Shown here piece after piece: positions 36,426-42,015 of a stretch of 42,015 nucleotides of DNA. The notes under the pieces were generated by a model. It was given only the letters and a program-made list of their open reading frames with translations, did no database searches and was not told the DNA's origin. Made by a program: the position numbers and the translations under genes. The stretch is from a virus. The first letter of the stretch is position 1, and every line of letters begins with the position of its first letter. The stretch covers positions 1 through 42,015 of IMG/VR virus record IMGVR_UViG_3300023700_000899; one strand, given 5' to 3'.

Positions 36426-36661
36426 GTAGTTTTACAGGCAAGACGCTAGACGAAGCAATCGAAGCAGGAATTGCTTATTGTGATGAGTATGGTACAATCG
36501 ACTTTGATGGTATGAATTGTGCTGATGCTTGGGACGAAGGTGAGGATTGTATGGGTTGGGACGGCGTTGACCGCCGTTGTGATTGTGGCAATCGACGGGT
36601 GTACTGGGCATCATACCAACAACCAGATGGCACGTTCGTTGTATATGGAGAAGCATACTAA
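36422..36661 (+). CDS. Small Cys/Trp-containing protein (79 aa)
   Basis: Start at ATG 36422. Contains NCADAWDEGEDCMGWDG and RRCDCG, possibly metal-binding. The stop overlaps the next start (TAATG). Confidence 0.65.
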   Translation: MSSFTGKTLDEAIEAGIAYCDEYGTIDFDGMNCADAWDEGEDCMGWDGVDRRCDCGNRRVYWASYQQPDGTFVVYGEAY

Positions 36662-37008
36662 TGAAAAAACATTGTGAAGAGTTTCGACTGACAGAACAGC
36701 ACATCAAGCTGCTACAGCAAATGTATTGTGCATTCTACCACAGCGCATATGATGGTGCGCCTGCAATAGACGTTAAACGTCCCTATGGCAATTCGTTCGT
36801 CGCTGGTGATGTTAATGACATCGTGTTCCAAGAAGAATGGGACGAAGATGATGATATGCCTGAAGAGTTGTACGAGCGCTGTATGGCTCTTCATAAAGAG
36901 ACTGGCAAGGCATTGCAGATCTGTCTATCGACAGTATCATTTAAACCTGGATTGTATGGACGACCAACATCATACGACACACAAACGTGGGAGTGGATTT
37001 CAGAATGA
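36661..37008 (+). CDS. Unknown protein (115 aa)
   Basis: Helical N-terminus (EFRLTEQHIKLLQQMYCAFY) and an acidic stretch EEWDEDDDMPEEL. Conserved-looking SAYDGAPAIDVKRPYG. Not recognised. Confidence 0.7.
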   Translation: MKKHCEEFRLTEQHIKLLQQMYCAFYHSAYDGAPAIDVKRPYGNSFVAGDVNDIVFQEEWDEDDDMPEELYERCMALHKETGKALQICLSTVSFKPGLYGRPTSYDTQTWEWISE

Positions 37009-37256
37009 CAGTCACACATACAGACCTCGGGAAATTACAAGATCAATTCAATAGACTGCAAGACACCATCGATATGATCGTGCTAACGGTAGCAGGCCAA
37101 GGCGAACATCACGAATTCAACCAACTCGTGAAGCAATCATCCAAGCGCCAACTCATTCGGCGTGACTATCAACGAGCCGCTCACAAGCACGTAGAGCTCC
37201 GATCAGCATTGGCTGAATTAGAAGCAGACTATCCTAACTTGAAGAAACTGCCATGA
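37005..37256 (+). CDS. Small coiled-coil protein (83 aa)
   Basis: Start at ATG 37005. Two helices (LQDQFNRLQDTIDMIVLTV and AHKHVELRSALAELEADY) suggest a helical hairpin. Overlaps both neighbours by 4 bases. Confidence 0.65.
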   Translation: MTVTHTDLGKLQDQFNRLQDTIDMIVLTVAGQGEHHEFNQLVKQSSKRQLIRRDYQRAAHKHVELRSALAELEADYPNLKKLP

Positions 37257-37660
37257 AATGCGATAATACAGATGTGGCATCGGTCGGATTGCAGCCAAGT
37301 GGTCGCACATATACAGCTGAATGCTTGAAAGAAGCAGTTGATAAGATCAATGCTGGGTCGGGCGAGCTGCTAGGATCATTCCAAGGGGTCGAGGAACCGC
37401 TTATTCTTGAACGAGCAACGCACATCTGTCGCAACTTTACATTCAAGGACGGGTACATTAAGTGTGATGTTGAAATTCTCAACACGCCGGATGGCGAGCA
37501 CCTGAAGATGATACTAGAAGACGGCCGCGTACCGATGAAGATGAACGTATCTGGAAGAGGGTATGTTGATGAAAATGGCATCGTGTCTGATTTTGAAATT
37601 TTATATGTGAATGCGGGGTTGTCTGATGGACCAGTATCAGAACGTATTGACGCTAATTGA
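37253..37660 (+). CDS. Protein with prohead-protease-like segment (135 aa)
   Basis: ATHICRNFTFKDGYIKC, DVEILNTPDGEHLKMIL and MNVSGRGYVDENGIVSDFEI resemble the core of phage prohead proteases: a His, 'ILNTP.G..L...LE.G', then 'S.RG'. A His/Ser pair could be catalytic, but the protein is small and lies among early genes, so the match may only reflect the fold. Low certainty. Confidence 0.6.
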   Translation: MKCDNTDVASVGLQPSGRTYTAECLKEAVDKINAGSGELLGSFQGVEEPLILERATHICRNFTFKDGYIKCDVEILNTPDGEHLKMILEDGRVPMKMNVSGRGYVDENGIVSDFEILYVNAGLSDGPVSERIDAN

Positions 37661-37976
37661 TAAGCGAATTGCAGAGAAGCAAGCTATCATGGATAGCATG
37701 GCACCTTCCGGTAAGGAAGGTTTTGCTATTTTAAACTTCATGCTTAGCATGTATATCGTTGAGATGACAGAAGTCAAAGACCAACTGATTGAAGCAGCTA
37801 AAATGGCTCCAGTTGTATGCAAGGATGATGACGGACACACATACGAAGTGCCGTCCTTCCTTGTTGTCAGATTCAATCAACTGATGGATGATATCTGGAA
37901 TTCAGAACCACGATCAGACGAACGATATGATGCCTACGACAGGCTAACAGAGGAGTTTGGTCAGTATCAACGATAG
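37626..37976 (+). CDS. Unknown helical protein (116 aa)
   Basis: Start at ATG 37626, overlapping the previous gene by 35 bases. Helical (NVLTLIDKRIAEKQAIMDSM, IVEMTEVKDQLIEAAKM). Not recognised. Confidence 0.68.
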   Translation: MDQYQNVLTLIDKRIAEKQAIMDSMAPSGKEGFAILNFMLSMYIVEMTEVKDQLIEAAKMAPVVCKDDDGHTYEVPSFLVVRFNQLMDDIWNSEPRSDERYDAYDRLTEEFGQYQR

Positions 37977-37984
37977 GAGTTGCT

Positions 37985-38218
37985 ATGGCGACCAAGAAAA
38001 AGCAAGCGAAGAAATTTACCTATGGTGTTGGACACTACTGGGAAGGTGAAAGCGGCTCAGTGGGATTGTATGCCTATGGTAACGATCTATTCCACGGTAC
38101 GATGGAACAAGCGCGCAGTTTCCGCGAGTACATACGAGAGTGTGAAGTCCGAGACAAGAAAAAGAAAGCCGATCGTCGCGATTGGCGTATCTTCCAACTG
38201 GTCGAGGTTCCAGAATGA
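37985..38218 (+). CDS. Small basic protein (77 aa)
   Basis: N-terminus KKKQAKKFTYGVGHYWEG and a basic helix (RECEVRDKKKKADRRDW). AGGAG is upstream. Possibly nucleic-acid-associated. Confidence 0.68.
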   Translation: MATKKKQAKKFTYGVGHYWEGESGSVGLYAYGNDLFHGTMEQARSFREYIRECEVRDKKKKADRRDWRIFQLVEVPE

Positions 38219-38559
38219 CCGAAAACGAAGAACGCTACTTGTGGTTGCGTGACAACAGGTCTCGATATCACGACGCGCCATATGTGCTGAATCAACGAAA
38301 GTCGGTTCTATATGCAATGGCACGCTTACGTGATGAGGAGTTAGACATTGCACTCGATCACGACATCTTCGACAACAAGTTGCAAGAGCTTCACGATGCA
38401 AATGAAATCGTCGAGCGTGGGTTGCTGCCTGAAGGCGCATCGCGTTGGGATTTTGAAGGTCCGTATGTTGAAGCGCTGATAAAGCTAACTCACCAGGAGT
38501 TGGGTTGGAGTGATGAGCGAGTAGCAAGGATAATGCCAGATGAAAGGTATGGAGTATGA
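38215..38559 (+). CDS. Unknown protein (114 aa)
   Basis: Start at ATG 38215 in an ATGA overlap. Helical and acidic (MARLRDEELDIALDHDIFDN). Not recognised. Confidence 0.7.
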   Translation: MTENEERYLWLRDNRSRYHDAPYVLNQRKSVLYAMARLRDEELDIALDHDIFDNKLQELHDANEIVERGLLPEGASRWDFEGPYVEALIKLTHQELGWSDERVARIMPDERYGV

Positions 38560-38783
38560 GTAAGGTAACAAATTCGTATTGGTTCAATTGCAGTAGCCGC
38601 ACGATCGGTATCATCGAAGTCGAAACCGAATATGATGGATTGAAGTACTACATCGGCATTCCGAAGCGTGAAGGTGGTTCTCAGAAAGACGATGAGCTTG
38701 AGATTTCTGAATGGGGATCTACGTTCCCTAAGGCAGCAGCTCAGACGTTGTTCTATGGTGCACCCTTGAAGGAATCAACATAA
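38556..38783 (+). CDS. Unknown beta-rich protein (75 aa)
   Basis: Strand-rich (RTIGIIEVETEYDGLKYYIGIP) with a conserved-looking ISEWGSTFPKAA. Its stop overlaps the next start (TAATG). Confidence 0.66.
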   Translation: MSKVTNSYWFNCSSRTIGIIEVETEYDGLKYYIGIPKREGGSQKDDELEISEWGSTFPKAAAQTLFYGAPLKEST

Positions 38784-38950
38784 TGTGGTATTACTTAATC
38801 ATAATCCAGCTGACTGCAAACGCACATGCTATTGCATCAAACCTTGGTGAGTATAAGGGCAAAGAAGCATGCATGGCTGCAGCTACAGCAGTCACTCAAT
38901 CATCCAACAACTTGAATGGCAAGGCTCTTTGTGTGCCTAAGGGAAGCTGA
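38783..38950 (+). CDS. Small exported Cys-pair protein, family member 2 (55 aa)
   Basis: A signal-peptide-like N-terminus (WYYLIIIQLTANAHA) precedes EACMAAATAV and ALCVPKG. The two Cys are 20 residues apart and probably form a disulfide. The same plan is found at 14878 and 39165. Confidence 0.65.
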   Translation: MWYYLIIIQLTANAHAIASNLGEYKGKEACMAAATAVTQSSNNLNGKALCVPKGS

Positions 38951-39168
38951 TGAAATTCTTTGCAATGGCACATAGCGATGGCTCGTTCCATGCTGTCTAT
39001 AAGATTCCTGGCAGCGAGATGTTGTCGAGCGTCGCTCGTTGTTTGACACTTCGCGCAGCTCAAGAGATTGCAAGGGAAGAGAACAGAGCTCGGCCAGAAA
39101 CCAAGTACGTCGATCCATACGATCGAGCGATTCCGAAAGGATTCTATACAGATGAGGATGCAGCATGA
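38950..39168 (+). CDS. Unknown protein (72 aa)
   Basis: Contains MAHSDGSFHAVYKIPG and a helix LRAAQEIAREENRARPE. It lies between two members of the exported Cys-pair family and overlaps both. Confidence 0.65.
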   Translation: MKFFAMAHSDGSFHAVYKIPGSEMLSSVARCLTLRAAQEIAREENRARPETKYVDPYDRAIPKGFYTDEDAA

Positions 39169-39341
39169 CTGAGTGGATTTTGTTTGTAATGATGTGTACA
39201 CGTGGTTGTGCACCACAGTATGCTGTTGTATATCCGTCCAAGGCTGCATGCGAGCAAGCTGCCAAGCCGACTGTCAACAACTGGACAAGCTCGACATCTG
39301 TATATTGTGTACCGAGAGTATTGTTGGAGGATAAGCGATGA
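39165..39341 (+). CDS. Small exported Cys-pair protein, family member 3 (58 aa)
   Basis: A hydrophobic start (EWILFVMMC), then YAVVYPSKAACEQAA and VYCVPR. It resembles the 38783 protein in order and spacing (ACxxAA ... CVP), so the two are probably duplicates with one gene between them. Confidence 0.65.
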   Translation: MTEWILFVMMCTRGCAPQYAVVYPSKAACEQAAKPTVNNWTSSTSVYCVPRVLLEDKR

Positions 39342-39430
39342 GAGCAGGATTTATATTTGCTGTGTCTAACTTTGCCGTAGGTGCATTGTTTGCTGTGATT
39401 GTGTTGCTGCTGAAGAAAGCATTCGCATGA
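39338..39430 (+). CDS. Very small membrane protein (30 aa)
   Basis: A single hydrophobic helix (IFAVSNFAVGALFAVIVLLL) with a short basic end. ATGA overlaps at both ends support translation. Confidence 0.55.
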   Translation: MRAGFIFAVSNFAVGALFAVIVLLLKKAFA

Positions 39431-39603
39431 ATGAAGAAGACTTGGTCTATCGCCTAAGAAAGCGTGCTGAGATTAGAAGACAAATCCCTGGACGCAAAAG
39501 CGTAGAAGAAGGGACACCCGACCGCATTGCTAATATTTTAGAAGAAGCTGCGGACGAGATTGAACAATTAAGAAAGAAATTAGATGGCAACACCCAGTCC
39601 TAA
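39427..39603 (+). CDS. Small charged helical protein (58 aa)
   Basis: Highly charged (YRLRKRAEIRRQIPGRKS; ILEEAADEIEQLRKKL). It overlaps the next gene by 20 bases. May be a coiled-coil adaptor. Confidence 0.6.
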   Translation: MNEEDLVYRLRKRAEIRRQIPGRKSVEEGTPDRIANILEEAADEIEQLRKKLDGNTQS

Positions 39604-40048
39604 GATTACAAAAGAGATGCGCGAGCAGTGGCGAGTAGAGCACGAACGTAAGCGTGCTGCTGAGAAAGTAATTGTCGATACGTTGCTTGCTAAAGGCGAC
39701 TTCACTGACGATGATGGATACCCATCGGATGATGCGCTAACGATCGTTGAGTTGTGGCCATGGGAAGATGAAAAAGGTTGGTTCTCTTTCATCGAAAGCA
39801 TTTGGTGGATGAAGAGCTGGGGGTTCAACGAAGGTTGGGCTACCCATGATTGGGACGAGACGAAAGAAGTATACATCTACGAGATCTCTACTGCTGGATG
39901 GTCTGGTAATGAGAGCGTAATCCGATCAATGCAAAAGAATGATATGCTATGGAACACAACATGGGTTCAGAGTCGACGTGGTGGACACTTTATTTTCGAA
40001 TTAAGAGACGAATTGAGGAACAAGAATGGATCGGAACAAAGCCAATGA
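39584..40048 (+). CDS. Unknown Trp-rich protein (154 aa)
   Basis: A charged helix (EMREQWRVEHERKRAAEKVI) precedes an acidic, Trp-rich part (VELWPWEDEKGWFSF, WWMKSWGFNEGWATHDWDE). Not recognised. Confidence 0.7.
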   Translation: MATPSPKITKEMREQWRVEHERKRAAEKVIVDTLLAKGDFTDDDGYPSDDALTIVELWPWEDEKGWFSFIESIWWMKSWGFNEGWATHDWDETKEVYIYEISTAGWSGNESVIRSMQKNDMLWNTTWVQSRRGGHFIFELRDELRNKNGSEQSQ

Positions 40049-40515
40049 GTGAAGTTTTTAACTGGAGAGAGTTTGTTGGGTTGCAGCCACTCCCTGCACA
40101 GGCAGGAATGTGTTTCTATATGGAAGCACGAGTGGACGGCGTTGTGCAAGATGAGCCTGCTGCCAACCAAATCACACTTAGCGTTCTCAAGTGTGCGATT
40201 GAATGCACAATGACCGAACAAGAGGTCAGCGAAAAGGTCGAAGATATGCTTCAACAATTTCCGATCGCTCGGAGCAGGTTCGATGGTCCAGAAGAGAACA
40301 AAGAACAAGCACACAAGATCGAAATTCAAATGCACAGCAACAACGTCGCTCGTCAAACACGTCGTGGATTTGCTGACAAGCAGCATGGTAATACACATCT
40401 GTATGTCGGTACATCGCCAATGGATGCTCCTATCATTGTTGCTCAGTTCGAAGATAAATTTGGTATCTTTAAGCATCCCAAATTTGATAACTATGGATTC
40501 AATTTCAAGCCATGA
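40045..40515 (+). CDS. Unknown protein (156 aa)
   Basis: Start at ATG 40045 in an ATGA overlap. Mixed fold with WREFVGLQPLPAQAGMCFY and QHGNTHLYVGTSPMDAPIIV. Overlaps the PTH2-like gene by 4 bases. Confidence 0.7.
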   Translation: MSEVFNWREFVGLQPLPAQAGMCFYMEARVDGVVQDEPAANQITLSVLKCAIECTMTEQEVSEKVEDMLQQFPIARSRFDGPEENKEQAHKIEIQMHSNNVARQTRRGFADKQHGNTHLYVGTSPMDAPIIVAQFEDKFGIFKHPKFDNYGFNFKP

Positions 40516-40814
40516 GAATGTACATCGCAATTAAAGAACATCTGCCGATTGGCCACGTTCTTAATACTGCTGCACACGCAGGGCTTGCTTGTTACCTGAA
40601 GTATAAGCACTTGCCTGATATGCAGATCTGGGCAATGAAGAGCTTTAAGAAAGTAACATGCTCTGTTACTGATGAAGAGTTCGAAGAACTGAAGGCAATT
40701 CCAAACCATGTTGTTCTAACTGAAAGCAAATTGGATAATATGGAGACAGCTATTGTATTGGCTCCTCGTCCTGAGTGGCCATCTAACGTAAAAACATTGA
40801 GGTTATGGAAATGA
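40512..40814 (+). CDS. PTH2-like (peptidyl-tRNA hydrolase II fold) protein (100 aa)
   Basis: MYIAIKEHLPIGHVLNTAAHAGLACYL matches the PTH2 start ('R.DL..G....A.HA'), followed by KSFKKVTCSVTDEEFEELK and an ETAIVLAPRPEWP stretch where PTH2 has its 'T..aigP' end. Real PTH2 frees tRNA from dropped-off peptides. The usual Lys near the start and the D-A-G-R/T segment are altered (LTESKLDN), so activity is uncertain; the related DUF2000 group is an alternative. Confidence 0.68.
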   Translation: MRMYIAIKEHLPIGHVLNTAAHAGLACYLKYKHLPDMQIWAMKSFKKVTCSVTDEEFEELKAIPNHVVLTESKLDNMETAIVLAPRPEWPSNVKTLRLWK

Positions 40815-41218
40815 TGACAATCAAATTAAACAAGTCGTGGCACTTCTGGTTGGCCAACTTTGGCGACAAGCGCATCTACGCCGAATGCACTACCAACATT
40901 TGCGAATATACGCGTGCCGTATTGATCGGTACATTCTGGGCATTCGTGTCGCTGTTCTTTGCTTGCATCTTTGGTGGCTGGATCGTCGCCTCATTGATCA
41001 ACATCATTCAGTGGGTGTTCATGGGTGTTGAGATCGAAAAGTACACCATTATGTTTATTGGTGTTGTGTTGTTGTTTAGCGGTGCCATCGCAATCTTTGC
41101 ATTCAAGGAATGGCTATCAAACCGACCTAAGAAGGACACGCCACCAACGTTTGTCGGTGCTGCATATCGCAAGTTCAAAGATAGCACTTGCTTCCGCGTC
41201 GAGTTCAATCAGGAGTAA
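40811..41218 (+). CDS. Membrane protein (135 aa)
   Basis: ATG 40811 is preferred among three close ATGs, as GAGG lies 8 bases upstream and it gives an ATGA overlap. Two clear membrane segments (VLIGTFWAFVSLFFACIFGGW and YTIMFIGVVLLFSGAIAIF) with a cytoplasmic-type tail. Function unknown. Confidence 0.72.
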   Translation: MMTIKLNKSWHFWLANFGDKRIYAECTTNICEYTRAVLIGTFWAFVSLFFACIFGGWIVASLINIIQWVFMGVEIEKYTIMFIGVVLLFSGAIAIFAFKEWLSNRPKKDTPPTFVGAAYRKFKDSTCFRVEFNQE

Positions 41219-41221
41219 TGT

Positions 41222-41422
41222 ATGTCAACGATCGAGATCTTGAGCAAGGTAATGTTGACGGAAGCAGCATGGTTGTTCTTCCTTTCATTCATTGCAGCAA
41301 TGATGTATAAAGATACATCCCAACAACCTCGTTGGTTTTACCGTCTCGGTGTTGGTAGTATCTTTGCAATGCTAGCTACACTTCTTGGCGCAGCGTTCTA
41401 TACAATCTGGTGTTTGGTATAA
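41222..41422 (+). CDS. Membrane protein (66 aa)
   Basis: Two hydrophobic segments (AAWLFFLSFIAAMM and VGSIFAMLATLLGAAFYTI) around a short polar loop. Its stop overlaps the next start (TAATG). Confidence 0.7.
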   Translation: MSTIEILSKVMLTEAAWLFFLSFIAAMMYKDTSQQPRWFYRLGVGSIFAMLATLLGAAFYTIWCLV

Positions 41423-41814
41423 TGTTTGATCGAGTACAAGTAACGCACCTCACGCCTCCCGGCTATCAGTATGTCAATGTGACGGAGAAGCGTGCGCCTA
41501 CTGATGAGTCTGTCCGTCTTCTGAAAGAGATGGAACAGAAGGCACGCGATAACATTATTGCGTCGATCGAGCTCGACTCTAACTTAGTGAAGGGTCGAGT
41601 GTTTGTGATGAAAGAATGGTTGTCTGGTAAGAACAACTTCGCTGTGTTGATGGACATCAATGGCAAGCGCGTTGAAATCAAAGTATCGACCGATGAGTAT
41701 GAATCTGTGGAATCACAAATGCAACGGATCTACGAAGAAATCGGCAAACGAATCGCCGTCGAAGTGATGCCAGCCGTATTTGATGAAGCAAAGAAAGCTG
41801 CATTGTTCAAATGA
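41422..41814 (+). CDS. Unknown protein (130 aa)
   Basis: Start at ATG 41422. The second half is strand-rich (GRVFVMKEW, FAVLMDINGKRVEIKVS) and ends in a long helix (QMQRIYEEIGKRIAVEVM). Not recognised. Confidence 0.7.
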   Translation: MFDRVQVTHLTPPGYQYVNVTEKRAPTDESVRLLKEMEQKARDNIIASIELDSNLVKGRVFVMKEWLSGKNNFAVLMDINGKRVEIKVSTDEYESVESQMQRIYEEIGKRIAVEVMPAVFDEAKKAALFK

Positions 41815-42005
41815 CACCAGAGATGATCAGTTCGATTGTTAACAAGGCAAGTAGCATCGCTACAAACCATGCGATGCACGGAACACCATTGGCTGCTATG
41901 GCATGGATTCCTCCTCGCACACCGACTGACGACCCAGAAGGAATGTTTGCTATTAAGTATGCCGAACCATTTTCAGCTGCAGATACACCACCATGGCTAA
42001 AATAA
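41811..42005 (+). CDS. Unknown protein (64 aa)
   Basis: Contains MISSIVNKASSIATNHAM and a Pro-rich middle (WIPPRTPTDDPEG). ATGA overlap upstream; overlaps the last partial gene by 13 bases. Confidence 0.62.
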   Translation: MTPEMISSIVNKASSIATNHAMHGTPLAAMAWIPPRTPTDDPEGMFAIKYAEPFSAADTPPWLK

Positions 42006-42015
42006 GTTTAAAAGA
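41993..42015 (+). CDS. Start of a gene cut by the window end
   Basis: ATG 41993 begins MAKISLK and runs off the right edge. The overlap with the previous stop fits the local gene packing. Too short to identify. Confidence 0.4.

Noticed and set aside
1-42015. tRNA genes, CRISPR arrays, insertion sequences, attachment sites
   Set aside because: No cloverleaf-type sequences, regularly spaced repeats, transposase genes or paired att-like repeats were seen by eye; a tRNA search program would be decisive for tRNAs.

Overview
This 42 kb window looks like part of the early/middle region of a large tailed phage (T4-like, myovirus type) infecting a Gram-negative, probably proteobacterial, host. The evidence is about 100 tightly packed genes with ATGA/TAATG overlaps, a T4 gp30-like DNA ligase, phage-type RNA ligases and kinase, a virion fibre-like gene with a homing endonuclease beside it, four lipoproteins with clear lipoboxes and several signal peptides. 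Nearly all genes read left to right; four are on the minus strand (2816-3139 and 19184-22273). No stretch over 300 bases lacks a gene. I saw no tRNA, rRNA, CRISPR array or insertion sequence.

Layout. (1) 1-7.9 kb: DNA metabolism (RecB/Cas4-like exonuclease fragment, AAA+ ATPase, DNA ligase), a one-gene promoter-to-terminator unit at 533-811, and a secreted pair (DUF4384-like protein and LPP20-like lipoprotein). (2) 8.5-14.4 kb: an NAD block. A bifunctional NMN adenylyltransferase/Nudix gene (8633) and nicotinamide phosphoribosyltransferase nadV (12943) flank four overlapping genes: an RlmN/Cfr-like radical SAM enzyme, an R2K ATP-grasp enzyme, a macro domain and a nucleoside deoxyribosyltransferase-like protein. 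(3) 14.4-19.2 kb: RNA processing and repair: NYN-like nuclease, two RNA ligases of different families, TOPRIM protein, metallophosphoesterase, polynucleotide kinase-like protein. (4) 19.2-22.3 kb, minus strand: a short peptidase S11 (D,D-carboxypeptidase-like) enzyme, a GIY-YIG endonuclease and a fibre-like structural protein. (5) 22.3-26.2 kb: an envelope cassette with an SPFH/band-7 lipoprotein, a PspA/ESCRT-III-like coiled-coil protein, a Gly/His-rich exported protein, small membrane proteins and a TAXI-type periplasmic binding protein. (6) 26.2-42 kb: nucleotidyltransferase, P-loop ATPase, two HAD phosphatases, a SLOG protein, a DUF3307 membrane protein, a PTH2-like protein and about 40 small genes of unknown function.

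Transcription. Eight sites match the host sigma-70 consensus with 16-17 base spacers; a ninth has only a clear -10 box. The phage therefore probably uses host RNA polymerase for this region. Two genes (3194 and 29954) begin 6-7 bases after the -10 box, so their mRNAs would be leaderless. Two minus-strand late-type genes carry T4-late-promoter-like octamers just before their start codons. The two NAD genes each have their own promoter, a 5' hairpin, and a second inverted repeat around the Shine-Dalgarno sequence.

Candidate systems: the NAD/ADP-ribose block (NAD resupply against NAD-depleting immunity, plus four enzymes of unknown joint purpose) and the SPFH-PspA-TAXI envelope cassette, which I cannot match to any phage system I know. 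All functions are assigned from motifs read by eye; no database search was run.
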